This document shows positions 1 to 9,928 of a DNA stretch of 64,000 nucleotides, in pieces. The first letter of the stretch is position 1. Each line of letters starts with the position of its first letter. Both the position numbers and the translations under genes were made by a program. Source of the DNA: DATFYM01 sp035315065 (GTDB lineage: Bacteria; Acidobacteriota; Terriglobia; UBA7540); the NCBI GenBank assembly GCA_035315065.1, contig DATFYM010000125.1, positions 1 through 64,000 of the forward strand, written 5' to 3'. The notes under the pieces were generated by a model that was not told the DNA's origin, ran no database searches, and saw only the letters and a program-made list of their open reading frames with translations.

Positions 1-135
1 TGTGCGCAATTCCGAAAATACCTCCCCCGCCGGGCCCATTCCACACTCGAATCCCTGGAACCCTCCATCCGGAAAAAGTTGGATCCTCGGGAAGCGTACA
101 ACATGGTGCCCGGAAGAGACCCCAAAAGCAGTTAA
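1..135 (+). CDS. C-terminal end of an unidentified gene (cut by window edge)
   Basis: Frame 1 is open from the first base to a TAA at 133-135 and encodes a 44-residue basic tail ending RDPKSS. The residues look protein-like (charged, with LESLEPSIRKKLDPREAY inside) and a good promoter follows directly, which fits the end of a transcription unit. The family cannot be recognised from this fragment. A chance open frame is possible. Confidence 0.35.
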   Translation, partial: CAQFRKYLPRRAHSTLESLEPSIRKKLDPREAYNMVPGRDPKSS

Positions 136-157
136 GCACCCCCTTGCCTGTTTTGCC

Positions 158-186
158 TTGAGGAAAATTCGGGAATGTGGTATAAT
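158..186 (+). promoter_or_regulatory. Sigma-70-type promoter
   Basis: TTGAGG (158-163), a 17-nt spacer and a perfect TATAAT (181-186). Transcription would start near 193, about 65 nt before the start codon at 259. Confidence 0.6.
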
Positions 187-258
187 AAAGAGAGGGAAGT
201 TCGTCGGGTATCCCTGGCTTTCGCCCCTGTGCGAAGCAACTTTCATTCGGAGGCCTGT

Positions 259-1242
259 ATGAAAACTGGCGTTCTCTACGCAGTCACGGATGACGGGATG
301 AGCCTTCCCGTCATCGATGTCACCAACCCGGCCTTTGCCGTAGCCGCGACCGATGCGGAACTCGCGGTTATGTCCGAGCAATTCCTTCTCGAGCCAGCGA
401 AAAGGCAGGAGATCCCGGCGCCGCTGCGAGAGGCTTTGCAGCGTTCGATCCTCGGACGGGCCATTATGGCGGCATCCGGCACATTCCTGGCAGGAATGGA
501 TACTTATCTCTTCAAGCTTGGTCCCGACAATCTAAGCGCGAACGCGACACCTATAGACCGGCGCATCGCGGAATCTTTCCCTGCCTTCACGGCGAGGCTT
601 CGCCTCCAGGACATGGCGAGACTGCTTGCCGACGGCCTCTCCCTCACGGCTGTCGCTGAGTCCCGGCGGCCGGTCTGCCTCATCAATATCGGGGGTGGAC
701 CGGCGTCCGACAGTTGGAACGCGCTGATCTATCTTCACGCCGGCAACCCGGACCTATTAGTCCGCCGGGAGATCACGATTGCGGTCATGGACCTCGACGG
801 TGACGGGCCCGCGTTTGGCGTTCGGGCCATCGACGCCCTGTGTGCGCCGGCCGCTCCGCTAGGCGACCTGGACGTCCGCTTCCGGCATTTCAATTACGAC
901 TGGTCTGAAGCTGTCCGATTACGAGAGTTTCTTGACCACCTGCACGCCGCCGATACGGCGTGCGCTGTCTCCTCCGAAGGAGGCCTTTTTGAGTACGGTT
1001 CAGACCCGGAGATCGTCGAGAACCTAAGGACGCTCCACGCCGGGACCGCGTCCGATGCGATCGTCGTAGGATCGGTTACGCGGGATGGCAGAGCCGTGCG
1101 GGCCTTGCAAACCGCCAATGGACTCTCCGCCCGGCCGCAAACCATCGAGGCATTCCGATTCCTCGTTGAACAGGCAGGATGGATCATCCAACGCGTCATT
1201 GAGCGTCCGTTCAGCTACAACGTCCGGCTGATGAAGGGGTGA
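259..1242 (+). CDS. Methyltransferase-like protein of unknown substrate
   Basis: A 327-residue protein starting at ATG 259 behind CGGAGG. Upstream in-frame starts lack a ribosome binding site. Residues 142-150 (INIGGGPAS) resemble the glycine-rich SAM-binding motif I of class I methyltransferases. About 35 residues later an acidic stretch (VMDLDGDGPA) sits where motif II would place the ribose-binding acid. No signal peptide or membrane segment is visible. It has its own promoter and is not in an operon with the convergent genes downstream. The methyltransferase call is inferred from fold-like motifs only. Confidence 0.5.
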   Translation: MKTGVLYAVTDDGMSLPVIDVTNPAFAVAATDAELAVMSEQFLLEPAKRQEIPAPLREALQRSILGRAIMAASGTFLAGMDTYLFKLGPDNLSANATPIDRRIAESFPAFTARLRLQDMARLLADGLSLTAVAESRRPVCLINIGGGPASDSWNALIYLHAGNPDLLVRREITIAVMDLDGDGPAFGVRAIDALCAPAAPLGDLDVRFRHFNYDWSEAVRLREFLDHLHAADTACAVSSEGGLFEYGSDPEIVENLRTLHAGTASDAIVVGSVTRDGRAVRALQTANGLSARPQTIEAFRFLVEQAGWIIQRVIERPFSYNVRLMKG

Positions 1243-1350
1243 AGGTGGGCTGGCGCAGAGCGCAACTCTGCGATCTTTGCGGAGGATGCACGCGAGCCAA
1301 TTCACGATCAGCAGGCCGAAGGGTCAGTCAGATGGGTGCATTCGTCTAGC

Positions 1351-1533
1351 CTACTTTAGCCATTTTGCCATACGCTCACTCACCTGGTCTTGACTGAGGA
1401 GTTCACCGCGATCCGCTTGGCGAAGACCTCTCTCGACCTTGTATAGTAAGTAGAGCCGATCCAGGGCCTCTTCGACTCCGGCGTCGTCGGGGAGTTCCTC
1501 CATTGCCTTTAATATCTGCTCCTTCGCTTCCAT
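1351..1533 (-). CDS. Small acidic antitoxin-like protein without visible toxin
   Basis: Sixty residues, highly charged, probably helical. The pattern 'ILKAMEELPDDAGVEEALDRLYLLYKVERGL...SQDQVSERMAKWL' matches the general layout of small antitoxins paired with RelE/ParE-type toxins. No toxin reading frame follows in 1243-1350 or precedes within the expected distance, so it is either an orphan or has another role. It lies downstream of the 99-residue protein at 1583-1882, with a 49-bp gap. Confidence 0.4.
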   Translation of the reverse strand: MEAKEQILKAMEELPDDAGVEEALDRLYLLYKVERGLRQADRGELLSQDQVSERMAKWLK

Positions 1534-1582
1534 CGCAACTTTCCAATTCCACTTCGTATCTGACGGTACGTCTAAGCCTACC

Positions 1583-1882
1583 TCATCGGACGGCTGACTC
1601 GAACCAAACCTTGCCTCCTACCGGCGTGACGAATTCGAAACCGCCTAGTTCTTTAAGCTTTTTTTCGCTGAGGCCGGTAAGAATCATGGCGACATGCTCC
1701 CAAAGAGGGCCGGGATAGTTCTCGAAGTTCGATGCGGTTTCGTGGGAAACGAAAACGCTGGAAGGCGGAGCTATCTTCGTAAGACGGGACGACAAGAAAG
1801 CGCGCGTCTTTGGACTCAGGCGAAACGTGATTCCATTCATCTGCTCGCCGACGTCAACGACGATCTTCGCCATCTTCGGCAT
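1583..1882 (-). CDS. Hypothetical protein, 99 residues
   Basis: Start ATG at 1882 is preceded by GAGGAG at a proper distance. The product begins MPKMAKIVVDVGEQ and contains a basic centre and a WEHVAMILTGLSEKKLKELGG stretch that is likely helical. I do not recognise the family. It is in the same direction as the small antitoxin-like gene and may form a two-gene unit with it. Confidence 0.5.
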   Translation of the reverse strand: MPKMAKIVVDVGEQMNGITFRLSPKTRAFLSSRLTKIAPPSSVFVSHETASNFENYPGPLWEHVAMILTGLSEKKLKELGGFEFVTPVGGKVWFESAVR

Positions 1883-1975
1883 GAAATCTCCTCAGAAAAC
1901 AGAGACCTGAGGCCCAATCTCAGTATACCCATTCCGCGCAGCGCTTGCCAGAACCAGCGAGGGGGGAGGGAGGAT

Positions 1976-2968
1976 CTACCCGGCCTTGACCTTCTTGATC
2001 TCTTCGATCAGCGGCGGCACCACTTCGAACAGATCGCCGACGATCCCGTAGGTAGCCACTTCGAAGATGGGCGCTTCCTTGTCCTTGTTGATGGCCACCA
2101 CGGTGCGAGAGCCTTTCATGCCCACCTGGTGCTGGATGGCGCCGGAGACGCCGAGGGCGACGTAAAGTTTGGGCGCGACGGTTTGGCCGGAACTGCCGAT
2201 CTGGCGGTCCATGGGGAGCCAGCCACTATCGCAGATGGGTCGCGAGGCGCCGAGTTCGCCGCCCAAGGCTTCGGCCAGCTTCCTTGCCAGGTCGAGATTC
2301 TCGGGTTTCTTGATGCCGCGGCCGACCGCCACGATGATTTCCGCCTGGGTCAGGTCGACAGCCTGCTTGGCTTCGCGGAAGCGCTCGCCGGGCTTCTGGC
2401 GGATGTTCTCGGGGGCCAACGTGGCCGCGATGCTCGTGACCTTGGCGGGGGTGGCGCCCCGCCGAACCGAGTCCTCGCGGAAAGTCGCCGCCTGGAAGCT
2501 CACCAGGTACGGAGCGTCGCCTGCGAATTCCACGTCGGCGCTGAACTTGCCCTGGAACAGTTGGCGCACGAAGATCAGCCGGCCGCCCTCGTGTCGATAA
2601 CTCAGGCAGTCGCCGATGAAGTTCCGATCGAGGGCCGCGCCCAGCTTGGGGACAAAGTCGCGCACCAGGTAGGTGTGGCTGAAGACAACGAACCGCGGCT
2701 GCCGCTGAACGACGAGATCACGCAGCGCTAGCGTGTAGCCGTCGGGGGTATAGTCAGCGAGCAGGTGCGACTCGACACGGACCACTTCCGTCAAGTCAGC
2801 GGCGGCCAACTCCGAAGCCAGCGCTTCCATGTTGCTGCCGAGGATGACGGCGGAAACCGTCGTGCCCAGGTCCGCGGCAAGGGATTGGCCGGCCGCGAGG
2901 GCCTCCCACGTTGGTCGGGTTACTCTCCCGGCTTGGTGCTCTGCAAAAACCAGTATGTCGTTGCTCAT
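1976..2968 (-). CDS. etfA: Electron transfer flavoprotein, alpha subunit
   Basis: A 330-residue FAD-binding subunit of ETF, which passes electrons from flavin dehydrogenases such as acyl-CoA dehydrogenases to the respiratory chain through ETF dehydrogenase. The C-terminal FAD domain carries the family signature LYVALGVSGAIQHQVGM and the nearby GSSGQTVAPK. The length is normal. It follows etfB by 44 bp, and that gap holds two copies of CCTGTTCCCTG. The usual EtfAB heterodimer is expected. No dehydrogenase partner gene is adjacent. Confidence 0.95.
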   Translation of the reverse strand: MSNDILVFAEHQAGRVTRPTWEALAAGQSLAADLGTTVSAVILGSNMEALASELAAADLTEVVRVESHLLADYTPDGYTLALRDLVVQRQPRFVVFSHTYLVRDFVPKLGAALDRNFIGDCLSYRHEGGRLIFVRQLFQGKFSADVEFAGDAPYLVSFQAATFREDSVRRGATPAKVTSIAATLAPENIRQKPGERFREAKQAVDLTQAEIIVAVGRGIKKPENLDLARKLAEALGGELGASRPICDSGWLPMDRQIGSSGQTVAPKLYVALGVSGAIQHQVGMKGSRTVVAINKDKEAPIFEVATYGIVGDLFEVVPPLIEEIKKVKAG

Positions 2969-3012
2969 GGCGTGTCCTTACCCTGTTCCCTGCAACCTGT
3001 TCCCTGTTCCCT

Positions 3013-3792
3013 TCACAACACTCTGGCCTCATTTTTCAGTTTATCCACCAGTTTCGCCGCAACATCCTTCGCACCACCTTCCAGATACTCGGTGTGCGCC
3101 TTCTTCACCGGCAAATAAACCTTGGCGATCTTCTGCCGGGGCGCGAGGTCCTGCGCCCCCAAGCCGAGATCGGCGGCGCTGAGTCTCTGGATCGGCTTGT
3201 TTTTCGCCGCCATGATGCCTTTCAGTGTGGCGTAGCGCGGCTTATTGATTCCCGACTGAATGGTGAGGAGGGCGGGCAGCGGCATCTCGATCCACTGGAA
3301 AAAGCCCGCCTCCAGCTCGCGCTTCACCTTCATGGTTTTGTCCGTCACCTGGATTTCCATGATGATGGTGGAGTGCGGTAGCCCCAGAATCTCGGCCAGG
3401 ATCACGCCCGTCTGGGCAAAGCCGAAGTCGTCGGATTGCAGGCCGGTGACGATGAGGTCGGGATTCTCCTTCTGAATGGCCCGACTCAAGGCGCGGGCGA
3501 CGCCCGAGGCGTCAAGGCCCTGGAAGGCCGGATCGTCCAGGTGCAGGGCGCGGTCTGCGCCCTTGGCCAGCGCCTCCTTGATGGCCTGCTGAGCCCGCGC
3601 CGGCCCGAGCGTGACGACCACGACCTCGCCGCCGTGCTTTTCCTTCAAGCGCAGGGCTTCCTCGAGTGCGAAGATATCCGGCTCGTTCACTTCGAAACTG
3701 ATGTCGGTTTCCTGCACCCAGGTGCCGGCAGGGTTCAGTCGCAGGATGGCGTCGCGCGCCGGAACTTGCTTAAGGCAGACAATGATCTTCAT
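3013..3792 (-). CDS. etfB: Electron transfer flavoprotein, beta subunit
   Basis: 259 residues beginning MKIIVCLKQVPARDA, the typical start of EtfB, with the conserved AMP-binding region around ALAKGADRALHLDD and TGLQSDDFGFAQTG. It is the first gene of the etfBA pair. Upstream at 3793-3922 only fragments of TCAGT-type word repeats and no clear promoter are seen. Confidence 0.95.
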   Translation of the reverse strand: MKIIVCLKQVPARDAILRLNPAGTWVQETDISFEVNEPDIFALEEALRLKEKHGGEVVVVTLGPARAQQAIKEALAKGADRALHLDDPAFQGLDASGVARALSRAIQKENPDLIVTGLQSDDFGFAQTGVILAEILGLPHSTIIMEIQVTDKTMKVKRELEAGFFQWIEMPLPALLTIQSGINKPRYATLKGIMAAKNKPIQRLSAADLGLGAQDLAPRQKIAKVYLPVKKAHTEYLEGGAKDVAAKLVDKLKNEARVL

Positions 3793-3922
3793 GGTAGTTC
3801 TCAGTATTCAGTCATCAGTTAAAGACCAGGGATACGTTTCATGATCGAGCTTTCATTAGCGGTCGCCACGTGAGAAATCGTGCTGCGACTCTGGCGGAAA
3901 GCAGACCGCTGAAGGCTTACGC

Positions 3923-5164
3923 TCATGCGGTATATCGCTTCAAAATCAGCGCGGCGTTCGTTCCGCCGAAGCCGAACGAGTTGGAAAGCGCGTACTCGAT
4001 CTCCGCCTTTCGCGCGTGGTTGGGGACATAGTCAAGGTTGCAATCGGGATCGGGATTCTCGTAGTTGATAGTTGGCGGCATCACCTGGTCGCGCAGCGCC
4101 AGCGCCGTGATTCCGGCTTCGAGACCGCCGGCGCCGCCCAGCAGATGTCCGGTCATGGACTTGGTAGAGCTGACCGCCAGCTTGACCGCGTGGTCCCCAA
4201 AAACCTTTTTGACGGCCAGCGTCTCGATGCGATCGCCGGCGGGCGTGGAGGTGCCGTGGGCGTTGATGTACTGCACTTGCGCGGGCGCGATCTTGGCGTC
4301 GGCCAGGGCTATGCGCATCACGCGCTTCGCGCCGTCCGCGTTTTCGGAGGGCGCCGTGATGTGAAAGGCATCTCCGGACATCCCATATCCCACCACTTCG
4401 GCGATGATCGGAGCATCCCGTCGCACGGCCGAGCCCAATTCTTCAAGGATCAGAATGCCTGCCCCTTCACCCTCGACGAAGCCGTCGCGCTCACGATCGA
4501 AGGGCCGGCTGGCGCGCCGTGGCTCGTGGTTGCGGGTGGAAAGGGCGCGCATGGCGGCGAACCCGCCCACGCACATCGGCGTGATGGAAGCCTCAGTGCC
4601 GCCGCAGATCATGGTATCCGCCGCGCCGCGCCGGATGATCTCGCAGGAATCACCCACCGCGTGGGCGCTGGAGGAGCACGCCGTGCAGGTGGCGGAATTT
4701 GGACCCTTGGCACCCCAGCGAATGGAGACGAAACCCGAGGCCAGGTTGGCGATGCTTGCCGGAATGAAGAAAGGGGAAATCTTGCGCGGTCCGCCCGCCA
4801 GTAGCGCGCTGTGCTCGCGCTCGATGACGTCGAACCCGCCGATGCCCGTACCGATGAAGACGCCCGTGCGCTCGGCGATCTCCGGCGTGATGGAAAGATC
4901 TGCAGCTTCAATCGCCATCTGCGTCGCCGCCATGGCAAACTGAATGAAGCGGCCCATCTTCTTGATTTCTTTTTTCTCGATGTAGCGAAGGGGATCAAAA
5001 CCCTTTACTTCGGCGGCGATGGTGGCGGCAAAGCCCGTGGTATCGAAATGCGTAATTGGTCCCACCCCGCTCTGACCCGCAAGCAGGTTCTTCCAGGTTT
5101 CTTCCGTGCCGATGCCGACAGCGCTGATCAGTCCCACTCCGGTTACAACGACTCTACGCGTCAA
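3923..5164 (-). CDS. fabF: 3-oxoacyl-ACP synthase II
   Basis: 413 residues. Condenses malonyl-ACP with acyl-ACP in fatty-acid elongation. The catalytic triad is visible: Cys in TACSSSAHAVG (about residue 163), His in NAHGTSTPAGD (about 303) and His in STKSMTGHLLGGAGG (about 340). Translation appears to start at TTG 5164 behind GGAGG. It is the last gene of the fab operon, 80 bp after acpP. Confidence 0.95.
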   Translation of the reverse strand: MTRRVVVTGVGLISAVGIGTEETWKNLLAGQSGVGPITHFDTTGFAATIAAEVKGFDPLRYIEKKEIKKMGRFIQFAMAATQMAIEAADLSITPEIAERTGVFIGTGIGGFDVIEREHSALLAGGPRKISPFFIPASIANLASGFVSIRWGAKGPNSATCTACSSSAHAVGDSCEIIRRGAADTMICGGTEASITPMCVGGFAAMRALSTRNHEPRRASRPFDRERDGFVEGEGAGILILEELGSAVRRDAPIIAEVVGYGMSGDAFHITAPSENADGAKRVMRIALADAKIAPAQVQYINAHGTSTPAGDRIETLAVKKVFGDHAVKLAVSSTKSMTGHLLGGAGGLEAGITALALRDQVMPPTINYENPDPDCNLDYVPNHARKAEIEYALSNSFGFGGTNAALILKRYTA

Positions 5165-5244
5165 GCTTCTTCCTCCGGTAGCGCTTCTTCCGCGATTCCG
5201 CCGACGATCAGCGCTACGGGCTCAAGAGCCTCTCCGTGCCCACG

Positions 5245-5493
5245 TCAGTTCTTCGAGCCTTTGGAGTGGGCCTGCACATAATCGATGGCGTTCTGCACGG
5301 TCAGGATTTTCTCCGCGTCCTCGTCGGGGATCTCGATTTCGAACGCCTCTTCGAAGGCCATCACCAGCTCCACGATGTCGAGCGAGTCTGCGCCAAGGTC
5401 GTCTACAAAATGAGCGGTCGGGGTCACCTCAGATTCATCCACGCCTAGTTGTTCCACGATGATCTGCTTGACCCTTTCGTCGATGGAAGCCAT
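5245..5493 (-). CDS. acpP: Acyl carrier protein
   Basis: 82 residues, strongly acidic. Ser37 in the GADSLDIVEL motif is the 4'-phosphopantetheine attachment site. It sits between fabG and fabF as usual. A separate candidate promoter lies at 5600-5628, which would allow higher expression of acpP-fabF than of the rest of the operon. Confidence 0.96.
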   Translation of the reverse strand: MASIDERVKQIIVEQLGVDESEVTPTAHFVDDLGADSLDIVELVMAFEEAFEIEIPDEDAEKILTVQNAIDYVQAHSKGSKN

Positions 5494-5514
5494 TCAGTCC
5501 CTCCTGAGATTAAA

Positions 5515-5743
5515 CAGTGACTAGTGACGGGTGGCTAGTCACTCACGAAGAAGGCGACTACCGTAACCCGTAACAAGTGTCGAACCAAAGCGACCGATCA
5601 GTATAAGCAAAAATGTCGATGGCGTCGATTGCTTATAGCTGGTAACACTTTTTTACTCATGGCGGTCAATTCGGTGTGCTGAGCCGTCCCGGCAACCGGT
5701 CCCCCTTTTCACTCGTCACCGGGCCACCGGCCGCTCGTCACTG
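5515..5743. repeat. Inverted short-word element, GTGACTA/GTGGCTA type
   Basis: Left arm 5515-5545 is built of GTGACTAGTGACGGGTGGC-like words. The right arm 5708-5743 is its imperfect reverse complement (CACTCGTCACCGGGCCACC). The long 160-nt loop contains the acpP promoter candidate. Confidence 0.6.
5600..5628 (-). promoter_or_regulatory. Candidate internal promoter for acpP-fabF
   Basis: On the minus strand TCGACG (5628-5623), a 17-nt spacer and TATACT (5605-5600), giving a leader of about 100 nt before acpP. An 8-bp inverted repeat, ATAAGCAA/TTGCTTAT, overlaps the spacer and -10 region and could be an operator. The -35 match is weak. Confidence 0.4.
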
Positions 5744-5745
5744 CC

Positions 5746-6489
<744 letters not shown>

Positions 6490-6509
6490 AATCCCTCCGA
6501 GAAGTCAGG

Positions 6510-6594
6510 AACAGAACGATAAATGCTGAACGATGAATCATGAACAGGAGCCCTCGGCTTGGTCTGTTCATCGTTCATGATTCATCGTTCAGCG
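6510..6594. repeat. Inverted heptamer element, TGAACGA/TGAATCA type
   Basis: Left arm 6524-6546 (TGCTGAACGATGAATCATGA) pairs with right arm 6563-6594. The arm nearest fabD supplies that gene's last codons and its TGA stop. Confidence 0.75.
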
Positions 6595-7538
6595 CTCTTT
6601 GTCTTGGACTCCTGCCTTCTCAACACCGCATTCAGCGACGCGATGTCCTCCACGTGCAGGCAATCAGCCTGGGGGTTAATCTGGCGCATGAGGCCCGAAA
6701 GCACTTTGCCGGGCCCGACCTCGATGAAAAGCCCTACGCCTTCCCGGAGCAGCAGGCGCATCGACTGCTCCCAGCGGACCGGCGCCGTGACCTGGCGCTT
6801 GAGTCCGTCCCTGACCTCAGCGGCAAACCGCACCATCCGCGCGTCCGCATTGTTCACCAGCGGAACCTGCGGGTCGGCTATTTCGAGGGCGTCGAGGTCG
6901 CGAGTCAGCCGGTCCTGCGCCGGCTGCATGAGGGCGCAATGGAATGGCGCACTGACGTTGAGCAGAACGGCTCGCTTAGCGCCGCGAGCCTTGGCGAGTT
7001 CCACGACGCGGGCCACCGCGGTCGCGTGCCCGGCAATGACGATCTGGCCCGGCGAGTTGAAATTGGCCGGCGCAACCACCTCGCCTTGAGACGACTCGTG
7101 GCAAACTTCGTCCGCCAGGCTGGGGTCAAAGCCCAGGAGTGCCGCCATAGCGCCGTGGCCAGCCGGCACCGCTTCCTGCATATACTCGCCGCGCTTGCGA
7201 ACGGTCCTGACCGCATCGGCAAGTCGGATGGAGCCCGCGGCGACCAACGCCGAGTACTCGCCCAGGCTGTGGCCGGCGACGTAATCCGCTTGAACGCCCT
7301 TTTCGCGCAGCACCGCGGCAGCCGCTACCGACGCGGTGAGGATTGCCGGTTGGGTGTTGGCGGTGAGTTGCAGTTGCTCGGCCGGCCCCTCGAAGCACAG
7401 CTTCGAAAGCGAGAAACCCAAGGCTCGGTCGGCTTCCTCAAAGACGTGGCGCGCGACCTCAAAGTTCTCCGCCAGCTCCCGACCCATACCGGGAACCTGC
7501 GATCCTTGGCCGGGGAAAAGGAATGCTACCTTGGGCAA
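6582..7538 (-). CDS. fabD: Malonyl-CoA:ACP transacylase
   Basis: 318 residues. Loads malonyl groups onto ACP. The nucleophile is Ser91 in GHSLGEYSALVA, N-terminal GQGSQ forms the oxyanion region, and the catalytic His is in VSAPFHCALM. Probable TTG start at 7538 with AGGA upstream. The C-terminal Ala-Glu-Arg-stop is written by the adjoining repeat (GCT GAA CGA TGA). Operon order fabH-fabD-fabG. Confidence 0.94.
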   Translation of the reverse strand: MPKVAFLFPGQGSQVPGMGRELAENFEVARHVFEEADRALGFSLSKLCFEGPAEQLQLTANTQPAILTASVAAAAVLREKGVQADYVAGHSLGEYSALVAAGSIRLADAVRTVRKRGEYMQEAVPAGHGAMAALLGFDPSLADEVCHESSQGEVVAPANFNSPGQIVIAGHATAVARVVELAKARGAKRAVLLNVSAPFHCALMQPAQDRLTRDLDALEIADPQVPLVNNADARMVRFAAEVRDGLKRQVTAPVRWEQSMRLLLREGVGLFIEVGPGKVLSGLMRQINPQADCLHVEDIASLNAVLRRQESKTKSAER

Positions 7539-7559
7539 GTTGGCCGTCCTGAAAAAAAG

Positions 7560-7639
7560 AGTCGAAAGTCGAGAGTCAAAAGTCGAAAGTAGAAGCGGTC
7601 TGTCTTTACTTTAAACTTTTGACTTTCGACTTTCGACTC
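7560..7639. repeat. Inverted heptamer element, GTCGAAA type
   Basis: Left arm 7560-7592 contains four imperfect GTCGAAA words. Right arm 7608-7639 contains the complementary TTTCGAC words. A one-armed run of CTGACTC/CTAACTC words follows at 7652-7681. Confidence 0.75.
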
Positions 7640-7690
7640 CCTCTTCTTCATTCTGTCTCCTGACTCCTAACTCCTGACTCCTCTCTTTTG

Positions 7691-8671
7691 CTACCACCGC
7701 ATCAGCACCGCTCCCCACGTAACCCCGGCGCCGAAAGCGCACATCAGCACCACGTCACCCTTCTTGATTCGTCCCGAGCGCACGCACTCATCCAGACAGA
7801 TGGGGATCGACGCCGACGACGTGTTGCCGATGCGCGCGATGTTAGAGTAGACCTTTTCTTCCGGGACCCCCAAGCGCTGTCGCACGGCGTCGTTAATCCG
7901 TTGGTTAGCTTGATGAGGAATGAAGAGGTCGACCTGCTGAGGGCACACGCCGCCCTTCGCCAGCACGCTGCGCGTGACCTCTTCTAAGCTTCGCACGGCT
8001 ACTTTGAAAAGCTCATTGCCTTTCATCTTGATGTAATGCAGGCCGCCTCGCACTGTTTCCAAACTCGCCGGGTGCGCCGTTCCCCCTCCCGGAATGTAGA
8101 GGGTCTCGGCGTAGTTGCCGTCTGTATGAAGCTCGGAAGCCAGAATTCCCGAGGGTGGTCCAACCGGGCCCATCACGGCCGCCGCCACGCCGTCGCCGAA
8201 AAGCACGCAGGTGGCACGATCCTTCCAATCGACGTAGGGAGAGAGCAGCTCGGCTCCAACCACCAGTGCGTACCGAGCCTTGCCCGTTGCAATAAAGCGC
8301 TCCGCGACGGTGGCTCCGAAGAGAAAGCCGGAGCAAGCCGCGGCCATATCAAAGGCGCAGCAAGAGGGAGCACCCAGGCCACGCTGGATGAAAGCCGCCG
8401 TCGAAGGCAGGGGCATATCGGGGGAAATGGTCGAGCAGATGATAAGGTCCAGTTCCTGAGGAGTGATCCCAGCCATTTCCAGCGCCCGCTTGGCGGCTTT
8501 GATGGAAAGCGATGATGTGGTGTCTCCGGGGCCAATCTGGCGGCGCTCCCGGATGCCGGTCCGGTCCTGAATCCATTGGTCCGTGGTGTCGACGATCTTC
8601 TCTAAGTCGCGATTGGTGACAACCTTCTCCGGCAGCGCCGTACCCGTTCCCAGGATCCCCGCCAATGCCAT
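7691..8671 (-). CDS. fabH: 3-oxoacyl-ACP synthase III
   Basis: 326 residues. Starts fatty-acid synthesis from acetyl-CoA and malonyl-ACP. The Cys-His-Asn triad is visible: Cys in DMAAACSGFLFG (about 113), His in IPHQANQRIND (about 246) and Asn in IGNTSSASIP (about 276). Full length. Follows plsX, a common pairing. Confidence 0.95.
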   Translation of the reverse strand: MALAGILGTGTALPEKVVTNRDLEKIVDTTDQWIQDRTGIRERRQIGPGDTTSSLSIKAAKRALEMAGITPQELDLIICSTISPDMPLPSTAAFIQRGLGAPSCCAFDMAAACSGFLFGATVAERFIATGKARYALVVGAELLSPYVDWKDRATCVLFGDGVAAAVMGPVGPPSGILASELHTDGNYAETLYIPGGGTAHPASLETVRGGLHYIKMKGNELFKVAVRSLEEVTRSVLAKGGVCPQQVDLFIPHQANQRINDAVRQRLGVPEEKVYSNIARIGNTSSASIPICLDECVRSGRIKKGDVVLMCAFGAGVTWGAVLMRW

Positions 8672-8683
8672 GGATACTCCGCA

Positions 8684-8792
8684 TCGAAACTCGAAGCTCG
8701 AAATCGAAACTCGTGAAGAAAGGCTCGGGGCACAATGCGTCTTTTATCGGCGAATTGCGCATTTCGAATTTCCAGTTTCTGGTTCTAGTTCT
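8684..8792. repeat. Inverted word element, CTCGAAA type
   Basis: Left arm 8684-8714 (TCGAAACTCGAAGCTCGAAA) and a degenerate right arm 8758-8792 (TTTCGAATTTCCAGTTTC). The right arm contributes the TAG stop of plsX. Confidence 0.6.
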
Positions 8793-9804
8793 TGATTACC
8801 AACTGGGTTGCCGCACGGGCCAGTTCCCGCTCGATCTTCTCATTGACCCGGCCCTCCGCGAATTCGGCCGCCACCCGCACCGCATTCTTGATGGCGTTGG
8901 GGTTGGAGCCGCCGTGGCAGATGATACACACGCCGCGGACGCCAAGCAACGGGGCGCCCCCATATTCCGAATAGTCCAGGCGCTTCTTGAAGTGCTGAAA
9001 AGCCTTCCTCGACAGCACGAAGCCCACTTGGGAAGTGAGGGTACTTTTCAAAGCTTCCTTGAGCAGGCTCGAAATCGCTTCCACCAGCCCCTCGCTGATC
9101 TTGAGTGCGACGTTGCCAATGAAACCATCGCAGACGATAACTTCGACCCGCCCGTTATAGAGGTCGCGGCCCTCCACGTTTCCCACAAAGTGGACGGGCA
9201 ACTGCTTCAGTAGGCCGAAGGACTCGCGCGTCAGTTCGTTGCCCTTGTGATCCTCAGACCCGATTGAAAGCAAGCCCACGCGCGGCCGGGCGGCGCCGAA
9301 GATTACCCGGTAATAGATCTCACCCATCACGGCGAATTGCTCGAGGTGGGTCGGCTTGCAATCAACGTTGGCGCCTACGTCCAGGAGCACGGCCGCGCTC
9401 CCCGGCGCGGTAGGGAAGACGGCCGCCAGCGCCGGCCGGTCCACGCCCTCGAGCATGCCGAGGACGATCTTGGTGGTGGTCATGACCGCACCGGTATTGC
9501 CGGCGCTGATCAGGCCGTCGGCCCTGCCATCCCGCACCAAGCGTGCGGCGACGCGGATGGACGAATCCCGCTTGCGGCGAAACGCCTTGGCCGCCAGGTC
9601 TTCCATGGTGACGGCTTCGCTCGCGTGCACCAGTTCGATGCCGAGCCGAGTGGCGTTGCGCTTCGCAATCTCGCGTTTGAGAATATCCTCGGGCCCCACC
9701 AGGAGCACATGGGCCGAGCCCGCTCGTACCGCCTCGATGGCCCCTTCCACCTCAGGCCCGGGCGCGGTGTCGGTCCCCATGGCATCCACTGCTATGCGTC
9801 GCAT
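8785..9804 (-). CDS. plsX: Phosphate acyltransferase
   Basis: 339 residues. Makes acyl-phosphate from acyl-ACP for phospholipid synthesis by the PlsX/PlsY route. The beginning RRIAVDAMGTDTAPGPEVEGA and the middle MTTTKIVLGMLEG and GNVEGRDLYNG are typical. Its stop codon lies in the neighbouring repeat arm. It is placed after rpmF and before fabH, the widely conserved order. Confidence 0.95.
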   Translation of the reverse strand: MRRIAVDAMGTDTAPGPEVEGAIEAVRAGSAHVLLVGPEDILKREIAKRNATRLGIELVHASEAVTMEDLAAKAFRRKRDSSIRVAARLVRDGRADGLISAGNTGAVMTTTKIVLGMLEGVDRPALAAVFPTAPGSAAVLLDVGANVDCKPTHLEQFAVMGEIYYRVIFGAARPRVGLLSIGSEDHKGNELTRESFGLLKQLPVHFVGNVEGRDLYNGRVEVIVCDGFIGNVALKISEGLVEAISSLLKEALKSTLTSQVGFVLSRKAFQHFKKRLDYSEYGGAPLLGVRGVCIICHGGSNPNAIKNAVRVAAEFAEGRVNEKIERELARAATQLVIKN

Positions 9805-9928
9805 AAGAACGGTCAGGCTTGGCGGTCGAAGCTAAGGAAGTGCAGCGCCCGGCTTCAGTCTGGCACGCTTCCGGCTCGAGAAGAAGTCCGATCAGGCTTA
9901 AGCGGGGTACTTCCGCCATCAGCGCAGC

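Noticed and set aside
1243..1350. Toxin gene partnering the small antitoxin-like protein
   Set aside because: No open frame of useful length with a start signal on either strand in the adjacent gap.
1694..2731. Long plus-strand open frame opposite etfA
   Set aside because: Shadow of the GC-rich etfA coding strand. Its translation is Gly/Arg/Asp-rich low-information sequence, while etfA is certain.
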